From contig NC_135167.1 in the NCBI RefSeq assembly GCF_041146795.1, forward strand, positions 28,877,454-28,941,453: a stretch of 64,000 nucleotides of DNA, read 5' to 3'. This document shows positions 24,926 through 40,485 of the stretch, piece by piece. Position 1 is the first letter of the stretch. The number at the start of each line of letters is the position of its first letter. A program made the position numbers and the translations under genes. The notes beneath the pieces were generated by a model. It was not told the DNA's origin and made no database searches. It worked only from the letters and a program-made list of their open reading frames with translations. Origin of the DNA: Maylandia zebra. Taxonomy: Eukaryota; Chordata; Actinopteri; Cichliformes; Cichlidae.

Positions 24926-25311
24926 ACATTAAATTCTAGAGGAAAAAAAATCATATTACCCTATAAAAGAAATTATATCCTTACCCCATAAAAAACAAAT
25001 ACAATACTTGAATAGCAAAACTATTCTAAACATCGTTTCTGCTTTAAATGTATTTATTCATTTATTTATTTATTTAGTGCGACTTCTAGAAATGGCCAGC
25101 AGATGGAACCCCGTGTCCATGGTTCGCAACTCACTTTCAACTACAGGAAGAAGAATCCAAATTAGTTGGAGAATTCAGGAACAGCTAGGCTGGTGGAAGA
25201 ATAACTTCCAAAGAGAAAAATAAAACATTTTGGGGAAAGTTCATCCAACTAGTTGTGTTTTTTGTTTTGTGGTTGTTGTTTTTTTTTGTTTTGTTTTTTT
25301 AGCTAATTTGA

Positions 25312-25940
25312 CACTCACTTGCCACTTTATTGGTATAATATCTGTTCAACTGCTCATTAATGTAATATCTAATCACCAAAACATAGGGCAGCAACTCGGT
25401 AAAAACAACTTGCTGAAATTCAAACTGCGTATCAGTATGATGAAAAAAGAGTGAACCTGGCATGACTATTGGTGCTGGTCAGAGTATTTCAGAAACTGCT
25501 GATCTAATGGGATTGACAAAGAATGGCCTGAAAAAGAGAAAATATCCAATGAGCAGCAGTTCTCCGGACAAAAATGCAGCCACTAGTTATAGCCAAGGTA
25601 TGCAGAAGAGCATCTGTGGACACACAACATGTCGAACCTTGTAGCAGATGTGCTACAGCAGCAGAAGACCGCACAGAGTGCCACAGGAAACCAAGGCTGT
25701 AATTCATATGGACTCACTAACTGAACAACAGGAGAGTGGAAACGAGTCTGATCTCAGGAGTCTATTTCTGCTGCAATGGATGAACCAATCTGTGTGACAC
25801 CATCACATCAACATGAACCAAAATCCCAGAGAAATCAGCACCTTGTTGAATCTGTGCCATGAAGAATTAAAGAGGCTCTGAAAGTAAGAGGGTCCAACCC
25901 AGTGCTGCTGAAATGTATGTAATAAAGTGGCTGTTGAGAG
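25312..25940 (+). mobile_element. Internally deleted Tc1/mariner-like element
   Basis: The left end CACTCACTTGCCACTTTATT pairs with the right end AATAAAGTGGCTGTTGAGAG. Inside are GAGCAGCAGTTCTCCGG, AGGTATGCAGAAGAGCATC and CTACAGCAGCAGAAGACC, fragments of the transposase region of a family also found at 35.6 and 38.2 kb. The frame is broken and the catalytic part is missing. Confidence 0.75.
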
Positions 25941-28009
25941 AATGTGATGTTTTTTTAATTAAAAAAAAAAAACAATCAAAAAAAGTTTTTGTCCCGATGA
26001 TCATTTAAATTAAAGCTAATTTATACAGTTGTTCATAAGTTATCCAGTTTAGTACCCTGTGTTTGAAGACAGCTGATGAGACTTGCTTTTCAGTCAGATC
26101 TTTATTTGTCACCTTTATCTGTCATATACATATCTCAAGACAAAATCATATACGTTTGTCAGCAAAGCAAAAACCAACAATAATCCTGAATCCAACTTCA
26201 ACACACGTTTTGACTTAACATAAGCTCCACAGCATCTGATACTCCTCTTTCACTGTAACAGCAAAAAAAGAGATAAACGTTACTGTAGTATAATGTCACA
26301 GCCTTTGTATCCTGCAGCGACAGGTAACTTAAACCCGTTTGTCCCACAAAACCGAGCCCTTCGTGAGGCAACAGCAAAACTATAATAAACTTCACAGGGC
26401 TCTATATATAAAACACTGCTTGATCACAGACAGACTAAACAATGCAAGCTACATTTAGAAACTCTGTTCTTGAAATGCTAAAAAGAGGGAAACACATGCA
26501 AACTGCAGATATACTACAGATTAATACAGATCAATACAAAGGCTAGTATTTGGCTTTTGAGCGCAAGTGATAAAATATCATTTAAAAAAAATAAAATAAG
26601 TAAAGTAACTTCTTTAGATAACTTTGTATAGAAGTGCATAGAGTGATACTGGACTGTAAAATGAATACATGTCAGTACATTAAGGCCTTTGGTTGTAAGA
26701 TTTACAGTCTCTGCTTCACCTAAGCAGACAATGAAGCCACACAGGTTGACGGGATGAACAAGATAAAAGAAACAACTGACAGCCATGTACTGAGGTGTGG
26801 CTGCTCAGGCCCATCTTCTGACTGTGTCAGATGAATCTGTGGGTGTTTGAACCGCTTGTCCACCCGTTACATGCTGTGGATCATTAGAGAGTTTAGAGTA
26901 AACACACAAGTTCAGCAACCATCGACTTGTTTCAGCTTATAATGTAGTAGTATAGTGGCAACTAGAGAAAAGGTGTGTGTGTATGTTTCTGTATAATTAC
27001 TTGGTAACTCTGACTGATCCTCGCTTTCTGACCAGCTTATTCAAACACGACTCCCTGCTTCTTCATGGTCAGTGGAGCGAAGTGGAATACATTACATTAA
27101 CAATATTCACGGCATTCAAGGTTTGAAGCCCAAATTCAACATTTCACACAAACATGTCAGCTTTTTGTCCTTCATCCTCACAATCACATCCAACGAGCGG
27201 GAGAGACTAAAGGTAAAGGTAACAACGATGATGTCAGGTCTAAGGTTAGTCTGAGTTTTACACTTAAAATTAGTCTAAAACACATTCAGTAAGGTTTTGG
27301 CAATAGTAACAGACAGTACAGTCAGAATACTTATATAATGAAAACACTTTAAATAACTGCAGCACTGAGATGCTGGCAGCTGTACCAGTGCTGAGAAATA
27401 TATAGACCAGGGTGTGTGTGTGTGTGTGTGTGTGTGTGCAGCTGTAGACCACATATCTATCAGGCACTTAAACTCACAATTTCTACATTTGTAACCAAAA
27501 TGTAACAAGATAAGAGTTAAACTGCACTCTCGCTGATTTGGTTTAAGGCTCATACACAATTTCCGAATTCAGTCAGCGGTCAGCTATTGGCAGGCACGCC
27601 GAGCCAGCCGCTGGAGATTTTGCTGGGCGTCTGGCACCTCCGGCTCTGGACTGACTGAGCGAGCATGCTGAATGGACAAGAGCTGATGGAGAGCTGAGGC
27701 TGGTCAGCTAAACAGCAAAGTGAAGTGAGCAAACTTGCTTTGCTAAAAGAAAATATAGTTATTATTTCCTGATCTATGTGTGAGTGCTGCTGCTGGTTAA
27801 ACACAGCAGGCTAGGTTCAGATGAAAGAAGGAAATAAAAATGCCACCGTCTCAATGCAGTGTATTATAAACCACAGGGAGCAACTCACCAAGCATCATCT
27901 TAGCACTAGTGGTTTAATTCCACAGCCACAGAGCTATGTAAATGACAGACTGGAGTCATTTATGACTGCTTTTTTTTTAATATAATGACTCTATTTGTGT
28001 TCATCCCAG
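25941..28009. other. Intergenic, with a GT microsatellite
   Basis: No coding similarity was found. A (GT)n run lies at about 27412-27438. The interval could include a longer 3' UTR of the stomatin gene, as a further minus-strand AATAAA occurs at 26101-26106. Confidence 0.45.
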
Positions 28010-28019
28010 TTTATTTATT
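28010..28019 (-). terminator. Overlapping poly(A) signals downstream of stomatin
   Basis: Two overlapping AATAAA hexamers on the minus strand, about 390 bases past the stomatin stop codon. Candidate 3' end. Confidence 0.4.
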
Positions 28020-28408
28020 TTTTAATCTATGACATATCTTGTAAAATGCCCTAATATAATTAATTATGGGTTTCAATCCCTGCTATGTAAAAAAGGGGTT
28101 TGGCTTAGGCTTTGCCTCAAGGCTTCTACAGCAGTAAATCGGGCTGCTGTAGGTGTGTTTGCCATGGTTCACTGCAAAACACCACAAGTGGAAATTCACA
28201 ATAAAACCCACCCCAGCAGTGTTATATATAATAACTTTCTATCAGCTGTGCCACACCAATAATTACTAATTCGTGGCTTATTAATAGGAAACCTTGAAAA
28301 TAAGCCCACTCGGTTACCTGATGGTTACAGAGGAATGCCTAACAGAGGGAGGGACAGTGTAATATGTCAGGTGATCCGTGCTGTGTTAGTGTGTGGATTT
28401 TAGCCTCC

Positions 28409-29263
28409 TCAGTGTTTGATGAGGCCCTGCATCATCTCCAGCGGCAGCGGGAAAATGATGGTGGAGTTCTTCTCGGCAGCGATGGTGTTGAGGGTCTGCA
28501 GGTAGCGCAGCTGCAGGGCGGACGGAGACTCTGCGATCACCAGGGAGGCCTCCTTGAGCGCCCGCGACGCGTTCATCTCCCCCTCGGCGGCGATCACCTT
28601 GGCTCTGGCCTCGCGACTCGCCTCTGCCTCAGCCGCCATGGCTCTCTGGAGCTGGAGGGGCAGCTTCACATCTTTGATCTCCACCCTCTCCACCTTGATT
28701 CCCCAGTCATCCGTGGCGTCATCCAGTGACGACTGCATGCTGTGCGCGATCTCCTCGCGGTCGGACAGGATCTCGGCCAGGTTCTTGGTGCCCAGCACGT
28801 TCCTCAGGGTGGTCTGGGCCAGCAGGCGCGTGGCTGCATCCGCGTTAGTGATGTTGGCCACAGCCAGGGTGGCATTCTGGACGCGATAGTAGACCACGCC
28901 ATCAACGCTCACTGTCACCGAGTCTTTGGTCAGAACCTCTTGAGGTGGGATGTCGAAGGTGATGGTGCGCATGTCCACGTTAATGAAGCTGTCGGTGCAC
29001 GGCACGATGAAGAACAAACCCGGTCCTTTGGCTCCACCACGCAAAATGCGCCCCAGGCGGAAGATAATGGCCCTCTCGTACTCCTTCACGATCTTGATGC
29101 ACATCCAGATAGATAAGGGCAAGGTGAGCAGCACGAGGAGGAGGGAGAGGCCGACCAGCAGCCAGCCGCAAAACCCGATGTCCGAGTCAGTATTCTCCAA
29201 AGTTACCTGACGCTCGCGTCTCCTGGCTTCTTTCAGGGCGGTGTCCTCGTTGTCGCCAGCCAT
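28409..29263 (-). CDS. Stomatin-like protein, complete CDS in a single exon
   Basis: Stomatins are inner-leaflet membrane scaffolds that oligomerise and regulate ion channels and transporters. The frame of 284 aa is uninterrupted. Residues about 30-55 (FCGWLLVGLSLLLVLLTLPL) form the hairpin membrane segment. The following SPFH/band 7 domain has YERAIIFRLGRILRGGAKGP, DIPPQEVLTKDSVTVSVDGV and AQTTLRNVLGTKNLAEILS. A helical part with QLQRAMAAEAEASREARAKV and a C-terminal assembly segment (SALQLRYLQTLNTIAAEKN) follow. It is very close to vertebrate STOM throughout, but ends shortly after EMMQGLIKH. Vertebrate STOM has its coding region split over several exons, so this copy looks retroposed yet conserved. 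Paralogue STOML3 is less similar as far as I can judge. Confidence 0.95.
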   Translation of the reverse strand: MAGDNEDTALKEARRRERQVTLENTDSDIGFCGWLLVGLSLLLVLLTLPLSIWMCIKIVKEYERAIIFRLGRILRGGAKGPGLFFIVPCTDSFINVDMRTITFDIPPQEVLTKDSVTVSVDGVVYYRVQNATLAVANITNADAATRLLAQTTLRNVLGTKNLAEILSDREEIAHSMQSSLDDATDDWGIKVERVEIKDVKLPLQLQRAMAAEAEASREARAKVIAAEGEMNASRALKEASLVIAESPSALQLRYLQTLNTIAAEKNSTIIFPLPLEMMQGLIKH

Positions 29264-29343
29264 TGTCTGGGCCCAAAATCTGAACTAACTGTTAAGCTGA
29301 GGTAAAGATGGCAGTAGTTTACTGGAGCAGCTGCTGCGCACTC
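29264..29343 (-). other. Stomatin 5' leader with a strong splice acceptor
   Basis: On the minus strand TTTTTTTCTGTTTGTGTTTTTTCAG ends at 29344, a long pyrimidine tract with a good acceptor, then about 80 nt of leader precede the ATG at 29263. This suggests an upstream untranslated exon beyond 29343, toward or inside the tmem208 first exon region. No clear donor partner was identified. Confidence 0.5.
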
Positions 29344-29541
29344 CTGAAAAAACACAAACAGAAAAAAACTACACAACGATTACGCAAAGACGCGGGAGAC
29401 GGAAATGGAGCTGATGATGCCATAATCGTGCGCCGGATGTGTTGCTATTCCCCACACAAGCCGTGAGTGCTGATGTGTTTCAAGAGTCTGGACGGGTTTA
29501 ATGCAGTAACGAGCAGAGCGGCAGCGGCGGCTCGGAGGTCG

Positions 29542-29597
29542 ATGTCCAAGAAGACGGCAGCGGAGGAGAGCAGCAGCAGCACCGGTCCGGAGAGCGA

Positions 29598-29607
<10 letters not shown>
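29542..29607 (+). other. Upstream ATG overlapping the tmem208 start, out of frame
   Basis: ATGTCCAAGAAGACG opens 56 nt before the tmem208 ATG in another frame. In unspliced sequence it stops at 29605-29607. If exon 1 is spliced at 29603, the frame runs on into exon 2. Whether transcripts start upstream of it is unknown. Confidence 0.35.
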
Positions 29608-34581
<4,974 letters not shown>

Positions 34582-34674
34582 TGCTGCAGAGCAGGCGGAG
34601 CAGTATTTTTATACGCAGAATCTAATCTAGAAGATGGCGAGGAATTCATAAGTTATTCAGGAAGAAATTTAGTT

Positions 34675-34680
34675 ATTAAA
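34675..34680 (+). terminator. tmem208: Candidate poly(A) signal for tmem208
   Basis: ATTAAA 94 bases past the stop, followed within 30-55 bases by a GT/T-rich stretch (TTGTGGAATCTCGTTTTCCG). A canonical AATAAA at 35101-35106 is the alternative. Confidence 0.45.
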
Positions 34681-34681
34681 T

Positions 34682-35612
34682 TAAACTCAATCCAGATCTG
34701 ATCTTGTGGAATCTCGTTTTCCGTGTTTGCTTTCTTTCTGCTCTCCTGTGATTGAGTTTTCTCCCGAAGTTATGAAACAAATTATTCCTTATTTAGATAA
34801 TATTACAGCCCAAATGTAATTTGTCCCCAGGCAGAGATTAGGGGTTTTGCTGTTGCACAATGCTGCTGCGCTGTCCCATGCAGGTTTGAGTTACAGTGAG
34901 TCAGATTTCAGTTCCACAGCAAGATGAGTCCAAATTTCTTTGAATCTGTCAGTGCCGCTTTTATTGTGGTGCACGGTTTGTTTTATTTTTCAAAAACTGT
35001 GAGCATTCATCGGAGAATCAAGAGACGTTTATGAGTTATTGCTGTCGTCAAATCAACTGAATGCCAGTGAGTTTTAATAAGAAAATTGAAACAATTTTGC
35101 AATAAACAAAAGAAATCTTCCTTCAGTGTCTCGAGTTTAAAATTTTATTTATTTGCAGACGTAATGTTTGGCTTAAACGCGACTAAAGGATTGAGAGATG
35201 ATTATCAGTTTCCTTACGAGACTAAAATTAGGTTTTGGTGTAAATAAACCTGACAGGTGTTTCATGGGTTTAAAATGTAACTCTCAGAGAAATGTCGGAT
35301 TTTAAAATCAATCCAAGAAGAAGAAAAATGTCATGTTTGGCAAAAGCTGAAGCCAGATGATCCACATAGGACACGGTCATTTGCAATCAAATATTCATGG
35401 CCTAGTTTAGACAAAGAGAAACATGAGTAATTGTAATGGTCGGTTATAATAAGGATTATTAAATTCACGAATTCATTTTGTGAAATGCCAGAGGAGGAAA
35501 ATGGTTTACAGAAACTCTTATATAAAACAACTAACAGTACTATTATCCACATGACATCCATTTATTTCAAACTAACTATGATACAGTTTTTAAGCTTGTT
35601 CTCAACTCACAT
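34682..35612. other. Intergenic, no gene seen
   Basis: AT-rich sequence with no recognisable coding or repeat content beyond the alternative poly(A) hexamer noted for tmem208. Confidence 0.4.
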
Positions 35613-36175
35613 CCACTCACCAGCGAATTCATTAGGTTAATTGGGTTCAACTGCTTGTAAATGAATATATCTCATCAGCCAATCACGTGGCAACAGCTCA
35701 ACATGTGGTCAAGAGGACCTCCTGAAGTTCAAATCAAACATCAGAACGGGCAACAGGGATGATTTTATCTACTAGAGTTTTCCCACACAACCATCTGTGG
35801 AGTTTATAGGGAATGTTTGGAAAAAGAGAAAGTATCCAGTAAGCAGCAGTTCTCTGGGTGAAAATGCCTTGATGTTGGAGGTCAGAGGAGAACGACCAGA
35901 CGGCTTTGAGCTGAGCTGAACTCAGATAGCCACTCATTAAAACCAAGGTATGCAGAAGAGCACCTCCGAACAGTGAACACTGAACCTGGATGCACACAGG
36001 CTACAGCAGCAGAAGATCACACTGTCCTAAGAACAGGTAACTGAGCTTACAGTTTCCACACTGTCACCAAAGCTGGACGACAGAAGACTGAAAAAATGTG
36101 ACCGAGTCAGCAGCAATTGAGAAATGAGATGCTGTTGGTTTAAAAGCCTGCTCTGCACCATCTAACCGTTGCTAG
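35613..36175 (+). mobile_element. Tc1/mariner-like fragment, same family as 25.3 kb
   Basis: It shares GTAAGCAGCAGTTCTCTGGG, AAGGTATGCAGAAGAGCACC and CTACAGCAGCAGAAGATC with the copy at 25312-25940, and also has ATGCCTTGATGTTGGAGGTC. The right end is lost or too diverged to place. Confidence 0.65.
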
Positions 36176-37984
36176 CAAAGTGAATTTAGTGATTATGTTG
36201 AAACTCCAAAGAGCGCAAGTAGGCTGGCAAAGCCCTGATCTGCTTCCAGTGTAATTACAGATTGGCATTGTTGTTCTGTTCATGCTTACCCAACGCAACA
36301 AGCTACGACCTGCAGTCGTCGGGTTTGACGGGGAACTGCTGTGATGGTGTGAATCCTTTTATAAGGAAACAGAAGAGAAAAAGCATCTACAAACAAAACA
36401 AACCCCCCAAAAATGAATTTAACCAGCTTTATTTATTTTATATAACTTCATGCTTTTCCTAAAAAGTCAGTGTCCCCACAGGCTTTTTAAAAATAATTGC
36501 TTTTCCTTTGCCTGTGTCTTGTCCTCCTTCATCCCAGCCCTGTGGTCCTGTACTGTCTCTATTATAGGGTTATAAACAAAAGTAACCAAAATTAGAGCAG
36601 CACAGCATCCAGTTGTCAAGGCCAATCCCAGATGTGGGCTTTGAGAGGGAGCATGTTGCAGTGTAATTTAGTGCCGGGGCCACTCACACGCACATAACCC
36701 CACCCCCCCCAAAGGGGCTTGCATGTGTACTTTGTGTTTTCTGACTGTTGTGCTTTCTATAATAAGATGTACCGAAATTTGATGTTCGTTCTAACCGTGC
36801 AGCGAGTTCAGCGAGAAACCTGAGACAGACAGGAAAACGTCTTTTTCTGCAGGCTCAAACTTTCCCCTTTTCTCTATAACATGAAGTCGTCTCGCTTTTT
36901 ACTGTAAAGTACAACAGTATGGAAAAAAGCACAGTGCTGCATGTGAACATCCCTATCGCAGCTGCTGATTTAAGATGGAAGGGGGGGGAAAGAGTGGGAG
37001 AGCGAGGATGTTGTTTACCGTGGCAGTAAAACAGGGTTTATCCTGACAAGATGAAATAAGGGAGTTAAAGCTGCATTCCATAGGCTTCTTGTGTAACTTT
37101 GTATGGTATAACCTTTAAAAGGCTTAAACCCATCATAAACTCGGAGAGGAAAGGAAAAAAGCACGAGCTCAACAATCATGAGATTAACAGAAGGATGAGC
37201 AGACACAAATGGAGCTTCTTGACTCCTCGCCTTGAGCAGAAGGTGGCCATCACATTGTGGCTCCCTTTGGGCTCACGCCACTAGACGAAACAGGAAATTG
37301 GGAGCATTTGGGCAGCAGTCGAGCCTCTGACCCTTGAACTGCGGCTCTTCTCGTCTTTGAAGTCAAGCGAGAGAATCACTTACAAAGCAATTACACGCGA
37401 TGTTGAGTGTGTTTCCTTGAGCATTCAGCCTCCGCTGTGTAAACAGAATCAGAGCTCTCAGTGTGTTTGGCAGAGCCGTGGGTGTAGTCCAGTCCTGTTT
37501 TGACTAAACCGAGCCACACACTACGGACGGCTCGAGGTTTATGGCGCTAATTTTTCACTTAGACCACGATCGCTGCGATTTCTTTTCCTAATAAGAATCA
37601 TCTTCGAGCATAAAGATGTCACCGGCGAGGCAGCGTTAACGTCTCCCGCCGTGGCCTTAAAAGGCCGTCGAGAATTCCTGCTGCATTTGACTCTGCGTGG
37701 GTGTGTCGGTTTGTTTGTGTGCTTGTAATGCTCATGTTGCGGGGACATACATCTGTCTCAGACACTGTTACACACACAAAAACACGTATCATGGTAGTGA
37801 CTTCGCTTTGGTTTATGCCAAAAAGTTTTATTTACAGCTAAGAAAGGTGTCCTTGTCTTCTAAAGAGAAACATAACTCTGTGTTCTTGAGCATTAGAGTC
37901 CCATCAGAGATGACCCCCCCCCCCGATTTCCCTGCCAGCTTGTTTGAAACGGATTCAACAAGTTGCTGGAAACATTTCATGTAA
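36176..37984. other. Intergenic, no gene seen
   Basis: Nothing recognisable as coding. A C tract lies at about 37914-37924. Some stretches near 37000-37550 are complex, unique-looking sequence that could be regulatory, but nothing in the sequence proves it. Confidence 0.4.
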
Positions 37985-38450
37985 ACGTGACGGCATCTGT
38001 TGGATTGAGATCAGGTGACTTGGAGGTCAATTGAGTCCAGCTGACTTACTGTGATGTTCATGAAACCAGTTTGAGATGATTTGAGCTTTGTGACATGGAG
38101 CGTTATCCAGCAGAAGATGGGTCTCAAAAAGGATGGACGTGGTCAACAACACTGCTCAGATAGACTGTGGTATTTAAACGGTGCTCATTTGGTACCAGGG
38201 GGCCCAGAGTGTGCTAAGAACATATCCCCCACACCATTACAACACACGTAGCCTGAACTGTGGATACAAGGCAGGATGAATCTATGCTTTTATGTTGCTT
38301 TCACTAAATTCTGACTGAACTGTAGCCTCAGTTTCCTGTTCTTGGCTAATGGGAGTTGCAGCAGGTGTGGTCTTCTGCTGCTGTAGCCCATCTGCTTCGA
38401 GGTTCGACATGTTGGGCGTCAGAGATGGTCTGCTGCGTACATTAGTTGTA
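37985..38450 (-). mobile_element. Tc1/mariner-like fragment, opposite orientation
   Basis: The minus strand shows CTACAGCAGCAGAAGACCAC, an ATCCTGCCTTGTATCC-type run and GACTCAATTGACCTCCAAG, followed by ATCTCAATCCAACAG, in the order expected of the transposase region of the family seen at 25.3 and 35.6 kb. It covers a more 3' part of the transposase than those copies. Frames are broken. Confidence 0.7.
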
Positions 38451-40190
38451 ACAAGTGGTTATTTAAGTTACTGTTAACTTCCAATCATCTCGAAGTACTC
38501 ATGCTTGTTTCCCTCTCACCTCTGACATCAGCATGGTATTTTTGTCCAGGGAGCTGCCGCGCAGTGGATGTTTTCTCATATTTCAAAGCGCACATTTCAA
38601 AATAAGGCCACAAAATGTGACGTTGGACTAACCCACAGACGTACCGAATACATTTCTTTTTATAAGTCCTGGAAATTCCCGATTTTGCTTTCGTTTTGTT
38701 TTATTTTTTACTAGATATGAAGAAACCTCTTTATCAAGCCTTCTATTGCTCTGAAACACGGCATGGCTGAAATTTGAACCTCATCTAATAGCTCGGGGCT
38801 ACACCTGCTGCTACCATCAACCAACCAAATTACTGGCAGTTAAGCTGTACTGTGGGCAAAGCAGGTGCCAGACTCTGACAAGGAATTCATTGAGTGAAAT
38901 AAAACAGTAGCCTGCTTTGCAATATTTTTGTTTGATGGTCTGATACTTGGACGCAGGTCAAAAACAATAAAAAAAATTAATAAATTAAATGTGTCACGCT
39001 TTTTAATAACATCAGTTTATAGTCTAATTTAATTATCACACATTGCACACAATGAATGCTTTAGAGCATTCAGGTTGTATTTTGCACTCGCTGGCCTTAG
39101 CAACCCCATGAAACTTCGTTTGTACGTACATGTATCGGAGGATATGAGAGGATAGGCCTACAAATCAGCATAATAGCAGAAACGTCAAGATTGTGATGAA
39201 TGTTCTCCTCTGGAGCTAAATTGATCATAAATAATTCACCGTACAATAAACTACACGCAGAGTTTGTCAAAACTTGTACACGCTGTTAAAAAAAATGCTG
39301 GCCAAATTATGTTTTGTGACACCGTGTATTACCTGGATGCGTGTTGTAGCAAATGTCCTCGTGGCTTGACAAGCTGATAATAAAACAGCACAAATATAAA
39401 AAGCAATTTAAGCAGTTTGAAAAAAAAAAGTTCTGTAATATGTAAAAATCTATTAATGTAACCATAAAAAACTCTGAAATTCGAAGCACCAACTTGGTCT
39501 GTTTGTGAGTTTCATTACATTGTTCAGCTTTTTTGGAAAAAATATGCTAATTCACAGTTTGCTTTACTGTGAACACCTTTGTTTATAAAGATTTACAACC
39601 TAGCAGTAACCTCCCAGGCTACAAAATGATGCCAAAGGAAAAGTGCCAAAGATTTTAATTTCTTGAGGTCCTCTCCAAAAGGGAGACTCCTGTATTAAAA
39701 TGCCCAAGCGCCTTGTCTATGTCTATATAAGCAGACAACAGAAAAGTGATAAAAGAGGCAGATGGAGATTAATGCTAGATGCATTAAAGGTCCCCAGACA
39801 GATCATCTAATCATCTGTGGCTACAAACAAACAAAACAAAACAAAATTAGCAGCAACTATAGACTGTATGCAGAAGACGGGCATAACTACTGTGAGCTCG
39901 TGTCAGGTCTCCACAGAGACTGTCCACAATTTCCCTTTTATAAAAATTCTACAGTGTTTCTTCTTCTTCTTCTTAGAATTTAAATATTAAGCCCTATAGT
40001 TTGCATTATTAGTAGCATGGCTAGTGGGTGCCATGATGTGTAGCTGTAGCTACTAGCTTACCGCTAGGCTTCATCTCAGGAAGTATGAGTTTTACCTATT
40101 GCTAATGCAGTGCATTTTTAAGAATTTTAATACAATATTATGAAGAATTATATGGCATGCTATTATTATTAGTGCTGTCAGCATCAATCT
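38451..40190. other. Intergenic, no gene seen
   Basis: AT-rich, with a short TTC run near 39960. No coding signal. Confidence 0.4.
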
Positions 40191-40194
40191 CGTT

Positions 40195-40317
40195 AAAATG
40201 ATCTTAACACCATAACCACATTAACGCGTCGACGCATTAGCGCCATGCAGCCCCACGCACAGGGCAATCCGTGTTAACTCGCTAACGGAGATTTTCTGCG
40301 TTAATGCGGTTATGGCG

Positions 40318-40352
<35 letters not shown>
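40195..40352. mobile_element. Palindromic GTTAATGCGGTTATGG-type element with TA repeat
   Basis: TTAACACCATAACCACATTAACG at about 40204-40226 is nearly the reverse complement of CGTTAATGCGGTTATGGCGTTAA at about 40299-40321, so the two form a foldback element around a GC-rich centre. A TA microsatellite follows at about 40319-40352. Similar foldback repeats are common in fish; the family is not assigned. Confidence 0.6.
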
Positions 40353-40353
<1 letters not shown>

Positions 40354-40485
40354 GTTCTTCCTCTACACCCCCCCCCCCCCAATTTTTGCACATGTCGAGG
40401 AGCGTGTCAGGCTACATTTCACTGTGTGTTATACTTGTATAACTATGCATGTGACAAATAAAGAACCTTGAACCTTTACTTGTTT
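40354..40485 (+). repeat. LINE 3' tail with C tract
   Basis: After a run of C at about 40368-40380, the sequence ends in ATGTGACAAATAAAGAACCTTGAACC, the usual form of Rex-like LINE 3' ends in fish. Confidence 0.5.

Noticed and set aside
28554-29210. Plus-strand frames opposite the stomatin CDS
   Set aside because: Antisense shadows of a conserved CG-rich coding exon.
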